Source of the DNA: Saccharibacillus endophyticus | Lineage (GTDB): Bacteria > Bacillota > Bacilli > Paenibacillales > Paenibacillaceae | Assembly (NCBI RefSeq): GCF_013185185.1 | Contig: NZ_JAAZWE010000001.1 | Span: forward strand, 124,001 to 188,000 | DNA: 64,000 nt | Reading direction: 5' to 3' | Part shown: positions 35,958 to 47,317 of the stretch, piece after piece | Numbering within the stretch: position 1 is the stretch's first letter | Layout of the letters: each line of letters begins with the position of its first letter | Notes under the pieces: generated by a model | Told to the model about the DNA's origin: nothing | The model's database searches: none | The model's input: the letters and a program-made list of their open reading frames with translations, nothing else | Program-made: the position numbers and the translations under genes

Positions 35958-36260
35958 AATAAGCGTCCGGCCTGCGGAGCTTTATACAAAGCGTTGAAGG
36001 GAATCCAGTAGTATTCAGATCCGTACTTTCAGAGAGCCGTCGGTTGGTGCGAGGCGGCAGGCGAATGAATGCGAATTACGTCCCGGAGCTTCCCGTTTCC
36101 GAACCCGCGAGAGCGGAAGGAGCGGGACGGAATCGTCCACGTTATCGGGCGTCAGAGTGGGAAACGCGCCTTCGCAAGTGTTGAAGCGCCTTTCCAATAA
36201 GGGTGGTACCGCGATTAAGACTCGTCCCTGCAGAAATGCAGCAGGCCGGGTCTTTTTTAT
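35958..36260 (+). promoter_or_regulatory. T-box leader (tyrosyl) with terminator
   Basis: The T-box core AAGGGTGGTACCGCG lies at 36199-36213, with UGGU at 36204-36207; the variable U would pair with discriminator A of tRNA-Tyr. In Stem I the specifier UAC (36024-36026) precedes the usual CAGAGAGCCG. A terminator AAGACTCGTCCCTGC ... GCAGGCCGGGTCTT with a T-run ends at about 36260. Uncharged tRNA-Tyr should favour antitermination into tyrS. Confidence 0.93.
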
Positions 36261-36288
36261 TTTCCCATTTTGAAGGAGGACATTGATT

Positions 36289-37587
36289 ATGACAACCGAA
36301 CACACCCCGATCGAAGCCAACGCGCTGCTGGACGATCTCGAATACAGAGGGCTGATCTACCAAGTGACGCACCGCGAGGAGCTTCAGAAAAAGCTTAGCG
36401 AAGAAAGCGTCACGTTCTACAACGGTTTCGACCCGACGGCGGACAGCCTGCATATCGGCCACCTGCTGCCGGTTCTGACCATGCGCCGTTTCCAACTTGC
36501 CGGACACCGTCCGATCGCTCTCGTCGGCGGCGGCACGGGCATGATCGGCGACCCGAGCGGACGCTCCACCGAGCGCTCGCTGAACACCGCCGATACGGTA
36601 GCGGAATGGACGCTTAAGCTGCAAAACCAACTGTCGCGCTTCTTGGACTTCGGGAGCGGCGATGCGCCGGTAGCGGCGAAAATGGTCAGCAACTACGACT
36701 GGCTCGGTCCGATCTCGATGATCGACTTCCTGCGCGACGTGGGCAAGAACTTCACCGTTAACTACATGCTGGCAAAAGATTCCGTCGATTCCCGTCTTCA
36801 GCACGGCATCTCGTTCACGGAATTCTCCTACATGATCCTGCAAGCTTACGACTTCCAGCGTCTGCACGAAGACGAAAATTGCTCGCTGCAACTGGGCGGA
36901 AGCGACCAGTGGGGTAATATCACGGCAGGTCTGGATCTCATCGGCAAAACGGGCGGCGGCGACGCGTTCGGCATGACCATGCCTTTGGTCACGAAAAGCG
37001 ACGGCAAAAAGTTCGGCAAATCCGAATCCGGCGCCGTCTGGCTCGACCGCAGCAAAACGAGCGCGTACGCCTTCTACCAGTTCTGGATCAACACCGACGA
37101 CGCCGACGTGATCAAATTCCTGAAGTTCTTCACGTTCCTGACTCGCGAGGAGATCGCGCAACTCGAAACCGAGCATCTCCAGGCTCCTGAAAAACGCAAC
37201 GCGCAGCGCGAACTTGCCCGCCGCGTGACGACATTGGTTCATGGCGAAGAAGCCGTAATCAGCGCCGAAAAAATCACGGCAGCCCTGTTCTCCGGTAGCT
37301 TTGCGGAACTGAGCGAGTCCGATCTGGCCGAAGCCTTAGCAGATATGCCGACCACTTCCGCAGACGCAGCGTCCGAGCCTCTGCTGATCGACCTGCTCGT
37401 CGAATCCGGCGCCGCTCCGTCCAAAGGCCAAGCGCGCAAAGACATCCAAAGCGGCGCAGTCTCCGTCAACGGCGAAAAACGCACGTCGATCGAAACGGTC
37501 ATCACCGCAGAAGACCGCCTGCACGGCAAAACCCTTGTCCTGCGCCGCGGCAAAAAGAATTACTTCGTCGTGAAATTCGAAGGCTAA
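36289..37587 (+). CDS. tyrS: Tyrosyl-tRNA synthetase
   Basis: About 432 residues. The class I HIGH motif is in LHIGHLLPVL, the KMSKS equivalent is KFGKSESGAVWLD, and the tyrosine-binding segment is YMILQAYDF. An anticodon-binding part follows, and a C-terminal S4 RNA-binding domain begins PLLIDLLVESGAAPSKGQ and contains GAVSVNGEKR. It charges tRNA-Tyr in the cytoplasm. The ATG at 36289 has AAGGAGGA eight bases upstream, better placed than the TTG at 36283. The T-box leader gives tyrosine-starvation control. Confidence 0.96.
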   Translation: MTTEHTPIEANALLDDLEYRGLIYQVTHREELQKKLSEESVTFYNGFDPTADSLHIGHLLPVLTMRRFQLAGHRPIALVGGGTGMIGDPSGRSTERSLNTADTVAEWTLKLQNQLSRFLDFGSGDAPVAAKMVSNYDWLGPISMIDFLRDVGKNFTVNYMLAKDSVDSRLQHGISFTEFSYMILQAYDFQRLHEDENCSLQLGGSDQWGNITAGLDLIGKTGGGDAFGMTMPLVTKSDGKKFGKSESGAVWLDRSKTSAYAFYQFWINTDDADVIKFLKFFTFLTREEIAQLETEHLQAPEKRNAQRELARRVTTLVHGEEAVISAEKITAALFSGSFAELSESDLAEALADMPTTSADAASEPLLIDLLVESGAAPSKGQARKDIQSGAVSVNGEKRTSIETVITAEDRLHGKTLVLRRGKKNYFVVKFEG

Positions 37588-37652
37588 TTTGGAAAGTATT
37601 TGCGTGAAGGATTTTGTGTTAGTGATTGGAATTTGCTAGAAAAAATTAAAAT

Positions 37653-37714
37653 AAAAAAGATTCCCTTATTAAGCTGTGGAATGAGTCAAACAGCTTTTAA
37701 GGGAATCTTTTTTT
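37653..37714 (+). terminator. Strong terminator after tyrS
   Basis: AAAAAAGATTCCCTT and AAGCTG pair with CAGCTT and AAGGGAATCTTTTTT around a 13-base loop. Confidence 0.9.
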
Positions 37715-37763
37715 ATGGAATTTATGTGACAATGTAATTAAAATAAGTATTTAATTTATATTA

Positions 37764-37772
37764 TGGTATAAT
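37764..37772 (+). promoter_or_regulatory. Extended -10 promoter of the AT-rich island
   Basis: TGGTATAAT matches the extended -10 (TGnTATAAT), 67 bases before the protease ATG. The -35 position has no good match. Confidence 0.5.
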
Positions 37773-37838
37773 TTTTAAAAAAAGTAGTAATTTTCTTTAA
37801 AATATTTTTTCACAAATAAAAAGAAAGAAGTGATCCTT

Positions 37839-38348
37839 ATGAGAAAAAAGTTTCCAATCCCAAAAAAATCGATATTCCTCACGTTGACTTCAGTAGTCGC
37901 AATGACAAATTTTAATGCACCAGTTTCAGCAGCGTCATATATTCAAACTTGGAATTTGGTGGACTCTACTAAACATCTTGATTATGGCGGAACCAGTACA
38001 TACATGATTTACTTTAAAACAGGAAGTTCCACATGGAATAGCTATAAAAGTGGAGTGATAAGAGAGGCTAGTGGCTCCGCAGGAAGAGATGTATTTATAA
38101 GTGACATAAATATTCAGAATGGCTATAACGGATTCACCTATCCAGACGGTAGATTAGAGATGAATAAGTATTATTTAGCGAGCGCAACAGGAAATCGGAT
38201 CATCAATACAGCGACTCATGAACTTGGACATGCTCTTGGCTTAGACCACAGTACTTCGAAAGATATCATGGCTCCAAGTCAAACTGATATTTTATCGCTC
38301 TCTAAAAATGATAAAGACTCTTATGACGCGGCGTATAAGTACTACTGA
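37839..38348 (+). CDS. Secreted matrixin-type zinc metalloprotease
   Basis: About 169 residues. A signal peptide (KSIFLTLTSVVAMTNFNAPVSAA) precedes a small catalytic domain with the metzincin zinc motif THELGHALGLDHS (HExxHxxGxxH) followed by IMAPSQ, the Met-turn equivalent. It should be exported and act as a compact peptidase M10-like enzyme with no propeptide or C-terminal domain. The gene is markedly AT-rich with AT-ending codons, unlike tyrS and the LysR gene on either side, which suggests horizontal acquisition. GAAGTGAT is a modest ribosome site. It is followed after 31 bases by another AT-rich gene. Confidence 0.85.
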   Translation: MRKKFPIPKKSIFLTLTSVVAMTNFNAPVSAASYIQTWNLVDSTKHLDYGGTSTYMIYFKTGSSTWNSYKSGVIREASGSAGRDVFISDINIQNGYNGFTYPDGRLEMNKYYLASATGNRIINTATHELGHALGLDHSTSKDIMAPSQTDILSLSKNDKDSYDAAYKYY

Positions 38349-38379
38349 GTTTAAACACCTAAGGAAAGGATGTTGTTTT

Positions 38380-39057
38380 ATGAATTCTAAAAAAAAATTT
38401 ATTTTGGCTTCTATCTTGTTGATTCTACTTGTAGTTTTAGGAATAAATATTCTTGACAACAATAATCAAAGTCAGTCTCTTACAGTGTCGACAAGTCAAA
38501 ATCAACTTCCTATAGAACCAATAAGAGGAAGCTTTGTTGTTGACATTGATAACAAAAATGAGGTTGTCGGTCTTGTTGACTACGTTTTTGTAGCCAGGGT
38601 TGTGAGTGAAGAAGGAACTATTTATAAAAATGTAGTTACGATGGAAGATGAGAACGGCGAGACTCGAGAAGCCGGTTCCGCATACACAAACTATAAGATC
38701 GAAGTGTTGGATAATATAAAAGGCAATCTAAAAAAAGAAGAACCTTTTGAAATTTTAAAACAAGGAGGAATCTCTTTAGACAAAAAAACAATCCAGGTGT
38801 TTGAGGATGATTATCTGCCAGAAGTAAATAATTCTTATATTTTCTTAGGTTATGGACAGGAAGACGGATCCATTTTAATTTCCGGATCTAATTCCAATAT
38901 ACTTGTAAATACTCCCGATTCACCTAACGAGCAAAGTCTTTTGTCTGTCGAGAAAGAAATTACTGCTTCGGAAGAATATAAAGCTTACCAGGATGCATTT
39001 GAAAATCAGGTTGAAATCGTTCAAAGAGAGAGGTTTGCGTCTAAATTCGAGGAATAA
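38380..39057 (+). CDS. Membrane-anchored or exported protein of unknown function
   Basis: About 225 residues. A lysine-rich start and one hydrophobic segment (FILASILLILLVVLGINIL) would anchor it with the rest outside the membrane. The core contains a segment like LVDYVFVARVVSEEGT, then YKIEVLDNIKGNLKKEEPFEI and YIFLGYGQEDG. This pattern recurs in secreted Gram-positive proteins of unknown function, but I cannot assign a named family. AAGGAAAGGATG precedes the ATG. Its base composition matches the protease before it, and the two share a transcript ending in a strong terminator. It might be a partner or inhibitor of the protease; that is only inference from position. Confidence 0.7.
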   Translation: MNSKKKFILASILLILLVVLGINILDNNNQSQSLTVSTSQNQLPIEPIRGSFVVDIDNKNEVVGLVDYVFVARVVSEEGTIYKNVVTMEDENGETREAGSAYTNYKIEVLDNIKGNLKKEEPFEILKQGGISLDKKTIQVFEDDYLPEVNNSYIFLGYGQEDGSILISGSNSNILVNTPDSPNEQSLLSVEKEITASEEYKAYQDAFENQVEIVQRERFASKFEE

Positions 39058-39090
39058 ATCGAGCAGTTAAGATTTATATATTTTTAAAAT

Positions 39091-39154
39091 CTCATAGTAT
39101 ATAGTGTGAAACTCAAGCTACTAGAATCCTACACTATATGCTATGAGTTTTTTT
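39091..39154 (+). terminator. Terminator closing the AT-rich island
   Basis: CTCATAGTATATAGTGT and ACACTATATGCTATGAG (16 of 17 paired) with a 23-base loop and seven T. Confidence 0.9.
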
Positions 39155-39187
39155 GTTTAAGGAGTATCTAGAATTTAACGGACGAGC

Positions 39188-40093
39188 TCAAAGATGCCCC
39201 ATCTCGATTGCCTGCCGAAACCGCGCCTCAAAACGTTCGACCCCCGCGCCGAGCGCACGCGTCTCCGACCGCAAAAAACCGATCCGCATCTCCGGCTGCG
39301 CCATGTCCGCGATCTCGATGATTTTCATGCATCCCGCCTTCCATGACGGATGCTGGTACAACGAGAAATCATGCCCGATGCTGGCCGCAAGCCCATTATT
39401 CAATACGCTCGTAATCGCTTCGGAATTATTCGTCCAGAACAAAACAGACAGCTCCCCGTAAACATCCGTAAACCGATCCACGAAATCATGCACGAACTGG
39501 TCGTTATAAAGCGCCAACTGATGCTGCATCAATTGCTTCGGCGTAATTCGGTTGTACTGCGCCAGCGGAGATTCATGATGCGCGCCGACGACGAGTTTTC
39601 CGCTGTACATCTCGCTGAAGTGCAGCCCGTTAAGCTTTTGCAGCTGCTTGTTATAGATCGCGATGAACCCAAGCTGGATGCGGCCTTGCCGAATATCCTC
39701 AACGATGTCCATCGAACCTTTTTCCTCAATCGAGATATGAAGCTGCGGATGTTCTTGTTTCATATAAGCGGTGGTTTCGATCAAATAAGGCATGACGCTC
39801 GGGAAAGTCGCGACTTGAATATGACCTTTGAGCCGTTTGTCAGGATCGCCGTTTATGCGCAGCAGCTCCACGCGCCGCAAAATCTCGATCGCCTGTTCGA
39901 TAAACGCTTTCCCTTCCTCGGTCGGAACCGCACCCTGCCGGGACCGTTCGAATACCGTCAGTTCCAGCTCCTGCTCCAGTTTGCGCACGGATTGACTGAT
40001 TGCGGACTGGGTCATATGCAATTGCGAAGCGGCGGCGGAGAAGGAACGCGTTTTGGCGATTTCGACAATATACTCGAGCTGTTCTAAATTCAT
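39188..40093 (-). CDS. LysR-family transcriptional regulator
   Basis: About 301 residues. The HTH is MNLEQLEYIVEIAKTRSFSAAASQLHMTQSAISQSV split over the first 36 residues, followed by the linker helix and a LysR substrate domain (HIQVATFPSVMPYLIETT, RIQLGFIAIYN). It is of the type that regulates divergent metabolic genes. The ATG at 40093 has AAGGAGA upstream; the longer frame to 40132 does not. The divergent neighbour is a butanediol-type dehydrogenase, its most obvious candidate target, with a family-2 element between them. Confidence 0.87.
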   Translation of the reverse strand: MNLEQLEYIVEIAKTRSFSAAASQLHMTQSAISQSVRKLEQELELTVFERSRQGAVPTEEGKAFIEQAIEILRRVELLRINGDPDKRLKGHIQVATFPSVMPYLIETTAYMKQEHPQLHISIEEKGSMDIVEDIRQGRIQLGFIAIYNKQLQKLNGLHFSEMYSGKLVVGAHHESPLAQYNRITPKQLMQHQLALYNDQFVHDFVDRFTDVYGELSVLFWTNNSEAITSVLNNGLAASIGHDFSLYQHPSWKAGCMKIIEIADMAQPEMRIGFLRSETRALGAGVERFEARFRQAIEMGHL

Positions 40094-40192
40094 ATAGGCA
40101 TCTCCTTGTATTAATTTTGTTAATGGAATCATTAGTATCTATTATTATAAATAAAAATTCGTTAGCGATATAATAAAATTTGAATAATGTAT

Positions 40193-40294
40193 TACCTTGT
40201 CAACTCCTAATCAGAGGATTACGTTCGAATGAAAGGCACACGTTTCAGGTGCGTTTCATTCGGGCGTAACCTTACTTTTAGCGTTGACAAGGTA
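40193..40294 (-). repeat. Family-2 hairpin element, copy Q
   Basis: Termini TACCTTGTCAAC and GTTGACAAGGTA are fully complementary. In minus orientation TAAGGTTACGCCC and CGTAATCCTCTGATTAG form the conserved middle, and GAATGAAA/TTTCATTC with GCAC/GTGC closes the apical hairpin. It lies in the divergent LysR/dehydrogenase region, 62 bases before the dehydrogenase start. Confidence 0.75.
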
Positions 40295-40355
40295 GGATTT
40301 TTGCAATGATTGATCGTTGAATCGAATTTATCTGTCGGAAAAGGAGAGGTTTATC

Positions 40356-41399
40356 ATGAAAGCAGCAGTATGGTACGGCGCAAAAGACGTACGGGTCGAG
40401 GAACGCGAGGAGCGTCAGGTTCAATCCGGGCAGGTCAAAATCAAAGTCGAATACGCGGGGATTTGCGGCAGCGACCTGCATGCGTATCATCACGGCGTCG
40501 GCATCCAGGAAGGACAAGAGCACCCGTTATCCCGTCAAAAGGCCCCGCTTGTGCTCGGTCACGAATTTTCCGGAGTCGTTGCCGAAGTCGGAGAACATGT
40601 AAGCGGTATCGAAAAAGGGCAACGCGTGGTCATCGAGCCGTTGTACCATTGCGGAGTGTGCGAATATTGCCTGCACGGGAACTATAACCAATGCGTCGAT
40701 TTCGGTTTTGTCGGATTGAACAGCGACGGCGGATTCGCGAATTACGTCGTGGTCGAAGCTTATATGGTACATGCTTTGCCGGACGAAGTATCGTTCGAAG
40801 AAGGCGCGCTGGTGGAGCCGACTGCGGTCGCCATGCACGCCGTGCGCCACAGCAGCTTGAAAGTCGGGCAAAAAGTCGTCGTTTACGGAGCCGGCCCGAT
40901 CGGACTGCTTACCGTGCTGTGCGCCAAAGCCGCAGGCGCTTCGCAGGTGTATGCGGTGGACATCTTCGACGAACGCCTGCAGCTGGCGGAAAAGCTCGGC
41001 GCGATTCCGGTCAACAGTTCCAAAGTCGATGCGACCGAAGTCATCAACCGACAATCGGGCGGCATCGATGTCGCGTTCGAAGCCGCAGGCGTGCAGCCGA
41101 CGATGGATAGTGCCGTATCGATCGTGAAAAAGGGAGGGCAGGTCGTCGTGATCGCCGCGATTGCCGAACCGTTGAAGGTAGATTTCTTCCAACTGCTGGT
41201 CAAAGAAGCGACGGTTACGGCAACATTGGCTTACCGTCATATTTTCCCGGAAATCATTGCGCTGATCGCCGCGGGCGCATTGGACGTCAAGCAGGTCATC
41301 ACCCGCAAAATCGAGCTGGACGATATCGTGGAGGAGGGATTGGAACTGCTGCTCAGCGATAAAAGCCATGCGAAAATCCTGGTGAAGATCGGCGGCTGA
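40356..41399 (+). CDS. Zinc-dependent (R,R)-butanediol dehydrogenase-like alcohol dehydrogenase
   Basis: About 347 residues of the medium-chain dehydrogenase family. Catalytic zinc ligands are in CGSDLHAY, GHEFSGVV and the later VEPTAVAMHA; the structural zinc loop is CGVCEYCLHGNYNQC. The Rossmann motif is VVYGAGPIGLLTVL followed by YAVDIFDERL. An insert between CGSDLHAY and GHEFSG (HHGVGIQEGQEHPLSRQ) is typical of bacterial BdhA, which interconverts acetoin and 2,3-butanediol with NAD(H). AAGGAGAGG lies upstream of the ATG. It is divergent from a LysR regulator and followed by a terminator. Confidence 0.85.
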   Translation: MKAAVWYGAKDVRVEEREERQVQSGQVKIKVEYAGICGSDLHAYHHGVGIQEGQEHPLSRQKAPLVLGHEFSGVVAEVGEHVSGIEKGQRVVIEPLYHCGVCEYCLHGNYNQCVDFGFVGLNSDGGFANYVVVEAYMVHALPDEVSFEEGALVEPTAVAMHAVRHSSLKVGQKVVVYGAGPIGLLTVLCAKAAGASQVYAVDIFDERLQLAEKLGAIPVNSSKVDATEVINRQSGGIDVAFEAAGVQPTMDSAVSIVKKGGQVVVIAAIAEPLKVDFFQLLVKEATVTATLAYRHIFPEIIALIAAGALDVKQVITRKIELDDIVEEGLELLLSDKSHAKILVKIGG

Positions 41400-41492
41400 T
41401 CCTTTTTCCGAAAGCGGCTCGAAAAGAGTGGGGAATTACGAACTCTCAGTAATTCGGATATAATTAAAAGGTCGAAAATGCTCCGGAAAACG

Positions 41493-41526
41493 AACCGGCG
41501 CGGGCGAAAAGCCCGCGCCGGTTTTT
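41493..41526 (+). terminator. Rho-independent terminator
   Basis: AACCGGCGCGGGC-gaaa-GCCCGCGCCGGTT followed by TTT, downstream of the dehydrogenase. Confidence 0.9.
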
Positions 41527-41666
41527 GGCGATGCGGACATTTCTTTTTACTGCCTGAAGATCCGGATAAAGACGCGATGTCGCCTATTTCTTCTCTTTTT
41601 CAAAACGCATAAAAAAATTACCGAAATCTAGATTTTCTACAACAAAACCCGCCTCGCAATGACTAT

Positions 41667-41749
41667 ATTCTTATATTTTTCGTATAAGAATAAGGAAATT
41701 TAAACATGATTTCAAGCTCCGATTACGCTTTCGAACGAAAACGCTACCA
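41667..41749 (+). promoter_or_regulatory. lacZ upstream region: palindrome and possible cre site
   Basis: ATTCTTATA and TATAAGAAT (41667-41691) form a perfect 9-bp inverted repeat with a 7-base spacer, a plausible operator. At 41736-41749 CGAAAACGCTACCA differs from the catabolite-responsive consensus TGnnAnCGnTnnCA at one position. Both lie within 200 bases of the lacZ start. The 460-base spacer has no ORF. Confidence 0.4.
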
Positions 41750-41856
41750 TCTTCTTCGAAGAGGAGCTTTTCTTTTTCATTAAGATCAGTGTACACTAGA
41801 GCCTAAGCACAGGTTCAGACATCAAAAGAAGTTTTCCATATTTGCTGACGAGGTGA

Positions 41857-44967
<3,111 letters not shown>

Positions 44968-45045
44968 TCCGATTCGCGGACTCTTCGGAGAATGGATTTC
45001 GAACGTGACCGTTACGGGAAAATAAGGTAAACTTTAAAACAGAAA

Positions 45046-45123
45046 ACGAATGCGAACAGGAACGGCCTTGGTAGTTTGTCCCCTTTAAACAGGACAAGAT
45101 ACCCGGGTCGTTCCTTCATTCGT
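45046..45123 (+). ncRNA. Long hairpin between lacZ and cysK
   Basis: ACGAATG with AGGAACG pairs with CGTTCCT and CATTCGT, and inside GGTA and TTTGTCC pair with GGACAA and TACC. There is no T-tract after it. It lies 71 bases before cysK and could be a leader structure, a processing site or the 3' end of lacZ mRNA. It does not match family 1 or 2. Confidence 0.45.
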
Positions 45124-45193
45124 TGTATGGCTTTGCTCAGAATTCGGAACTGATCGCAAATAAGCAGGCTAAGCAGGAAAGAGGGAGTGCCTA

Positions 45194-46153
45194 ATGATGG
45201 ATAAGCTCGAACAGAAAGCAGGGTCAGGACATGCTTCAGGGGTATACCGCAGCGTGGCCGATTTGGTCGGCAATACGCCGATGGTTCGATTGGGCCGTAC
45301 CGCGCCGAAGGATGCTGCTGACGTTTACGTCAAGCTGGAATATTTCAATCCGTCCGGCAGCGTCAAAGACCGGGCGGCGCGGAGTTTGATCGAAGCGGCG
45401 GAACGAAGCGGAGATTTGGGGCCGGGCAGCACGATTATCGAACCGACTAGCGGCAACACCGGAATCGGCCTGGCGATGATCGCGGCAGCTCGCGGTTATC
45501 GGGCGATCCTGATCATGCCGGATAATATGTCGCGCGAACGGATCAATCTGCTGAAAGCTTATGGGGCAAAGGTCGTTTTGACGCCCAGTGCGCAGCGTAT
45601 GCCGGGGGCGATCACCAAAGCTTTGGAGCTGCAAGCCGATATTCCGGGCGGCTTCATTCCCCAACAGTTTGAAAATCCCGCCAATCCGGATGCTCATCGG
45701 GGTACGACGGCACTGGAGATTTTGGAGCAGACGGAAGGACGGCTGGATGCTTTTGTGGCAACGGCAGGTACGGGCGGAACGATTACAGGCACGGGAGAGA
45801 CGTTAAAAGCTGCTTTGCCAGCGCTGCACATCGCCGTGGTTGAGCCGGAAGGCTCGCCTGTATTGTCAGGCGGCGTGCCGGGACCGCATAAGCTGGTCGG
45901 CACGAGCCCCGGTTTCGTGCCGTCGATTTTGAATACGGACGTCTACGACGAGATCATTCGTATTAAGGACGACGAAGCGCTCGGCACGATGCGGGATTTG
46001 GCAAAGCTTGAAGGCATGCTGCTCGGTCCGTCTTCGGGAGCTTCCGTTTACGCGGCGATGCGGGTCGCGAAACGTCTGGGTCCGGGGAAAGTCGTCGTCT
46101 GTATTGCCCCGGATACGGGAGAGCGGTACTTGAGCATGGGCGTGTTCGAATAA
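45194..46153 (+). CDS. cysK: Cysteine synthase A (O-acetylserine sulfhydrylase)
   Basis: About 319 residues, PLP fold type II. The lysine that holds PLP is in NPSGSVKDRAARSL, the phosphate loop is PTSGNTGIGLAM and GTGGTITGTG, and the C-terminal SSGASVYAAM carries the pyridine-ring serine. It makes cysteine from O-acetylserine and sulfide. An N-terminal tail of about 15 residues precedes the family start. GAGGGAGTG lies before the ATG, and a second ATG follows directly. The next gene is 22 bases downstream and likely co-transcribed. Confidence 0.92.
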   Translation: MMDKLEQKAGSGHASGVYRSVADLVGNTPMVRLGRTAPKDAADVYVKLEYFNPSGSVKDRAARSLIEAAERSGDLGPGSTIIEPTSGNTGIGLAMIAAARGYRAILIMPDNMSRERINLLKAYGAKVVLTPSAQRMPGAITKALELQADIPGGFIPQQFENPANPDAHRGTTALEILEQTEGRLDAFVATAGTGGTITGTGETLKAALPALHIAVVEPEGSPVLSGGVPGPHKLVGTSPGFVPSILNTDVYDEIIRIKDDEALGTMRDLAKLEGMLLGPSSGASVYAAMRVAKRLGPGKVVVCIAPDTGERYLSMGVFE

Positions 46154-46175
46154 AAAACCGAAGGAGGCGCATAAA

Positions 46176-46712
46176 GTGAACGAACAGCGATTGGAAATCA
46201 AAGCTTTGCCGGGATACCCCGAAGAGATCGGGCGTCAGTTATGGATGATGGAAGACATTCGGCGGGATCTGCTGCAAAAGCTGGAAGGCTTGACGCAGGA
46301 CGAACTGGATGCGGCGGAGGACGGAGATGTCACCACCGTCGGGGCGCTGCTGTATCATATTGCGGATGTGGAGACGAGTTGGCTTCATTTCGATATGCTG
46401 CTGCGGAAAAAGCTGGACCCTGAGCTTGAGCCGTGGTTTACGGCGCCGACCCGGAATGAGCGGGGAGAGGTCTGGTGTCCTCAGGGCGAAAGCCTGGAGC
46501 GGCATTTGGAACGACTTGCGGTGGTACGGCGAGACTTTTTGGAAAAGTTCCGTTCGGTCGATCTGGAGGATTGGCGGACGATTCGGGAGGTGCCGGGGGA
46601 GTACGATGTGACGCCGGAGTGGATCGTGTATCATCTGATCGAGCATGAGGCGCATCATCGGGGGCAGATTTTCCGGATGATCGGGAGGATGAGACGGAGG
46701 CGGCAGGGTTAG
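46176..46712 (+). CDS. DinB-family metal-binding protein
   Basis: 178 residues, a four-helix bundle of the DinB/YfiT group. The three metal histidines are seen in LLYHIADVETSW and in LIEHEAHHRGQI. Some members are bacillithiol- or mycothiol-dependent S-transferases. GTG start with AAGGAGG eight bases upstream. It is 22 bases after cysK, so an operon is likely; cysteine feeds bacillithiol synthesis, which would make a thiol-transferase role sensible, but this is inference. Copy D of the family-1 repeat starts 9 bases after the stop. Confidence 0.82.
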   Translation: MNEQRLEIKALPGYPEEIGRQLWMMEDIRRDLLQKLEGLTQDELDAAEDGDVTTVGALLYHIADVETSWLHFDMLLRKKLDPELEPWFTAPTRNERGEVWCPQGESLERHLERLAVVRRDFLEKFRSVDLEDWRTIREVPGEYDVTPEWIVYHLIEHEAHHRGQIFRMIGRMRRRRQG

Positions 46713-46720
46713 CCGCGGAG

Positions 46721-46861
46721 GTCCTATTCGGGGGAAGCTTGGGCGGCTGCGGGAGAAATTCGTTCAAGGCGCTGTCTCACGAAGAAAGCCTACGGCTTTC
46801 CTCGTTCAAAGGCGTCTTGAACTGAATTTCTCCCTCCGCCTATCGCTTCGCCCGATCGGAC
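46721..46861 (+). repeat. Family-1 structured repeat, copy D
   Basis: Outer stem GTCC-ATTCGGG / CCCGAT-GGAC and GAAGC/GCTTC, conserved blocks GAGAAATTCGTTCAAGGCGC-TGTCTCAC and GTTCAAAGGCGTCTTGAACT, apical stem CGAAGAAAGCC/GGCTTTCCTCG. Here GTTC/GAAC also pairs, closing a loop left open in other copies. A Rho-independent terminator follows 7 bases later. Confidence 0.88.
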
Positions 46862-46868
46862 AGTGGCT

Positions 46869-46902
46869 AAAACTCCCGCCTCGTTGAGAGGTGAGAGTTT
46901 TT
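46869..46902 (+). terminator. Rho-independent terminator after repeat copy D
   Basis: AAAACTCCCGCCTC-gttga-GAGGTGAGAGTTTT then T, ending the cysK-DinB unit. Confidence 0.85.
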
Positions 46903-46940
46903 AGAACGTATTGCAAAACTGGATTCGCTGTCTGCTCATC

Positions 46941-47267
46941 CTAGTTTAAAGGACCATTCAATGTTGCCTTTTGATAAGTGCCGTTTATTTCGACCGCAAT
47001 GGCTTCGCTTGGGGCGATTCCTTTGATTTCGAATAGTTTGCTTCCGACAGGTGTGTCGTTGGCTTCTTCATTCGCTTTAGGCATGACTTTGGCTATACGT
47101 TTGACTTCGCCGAGCTGATTTCCGATATTGTCTTGCGTGACCTTCTCTAACGAAACGCCGTACAGATTGCCATTCAAAGAAACAACATTCGGATAAGTGC
47201 CTTCGGATTGAGTTGAGCATCCCGTTACGAACAAAAGAGCAAGAAATACGGTAAATAGTGATTTCAA
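46941..47267 (-). CDS. Small lipoprotein of unknown function
   Basis: 108 residues. The signal peptide ends in the lipobox LFVTGCST, so it should be a membrane lipoprotein. The mature part has beta-rich segments (GNLYGVSLEKVTQDNIGNQL, GSKLFEIKGIAPSEAIAVEI) like small Bacillus lipoproteins of unknown role that carry a redox- or ligand-free domain. TTG start with AGGGAGGTG upstream. It follows the sigma-factor fusion gene on the same strand by 50 bases, so the two are probably co-transcribed. Confidence 0.75.
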   Translation of the reverse strand: MKSLFTVFLALLFVTGCSTQSEGTYPNVVSLNGNLYGVSLEKVTQDNIGNQLGEVKRIAKVMPKANEEANDTPVGSKLFEIKGIAPSEAIAVEINGTYQKATLNGPLN

Positions 47268-47317
47268 TGCTTTGCACCTCCCTAACTATCCTATGAATCC
47301 ATCATAAAAATGTGCGT

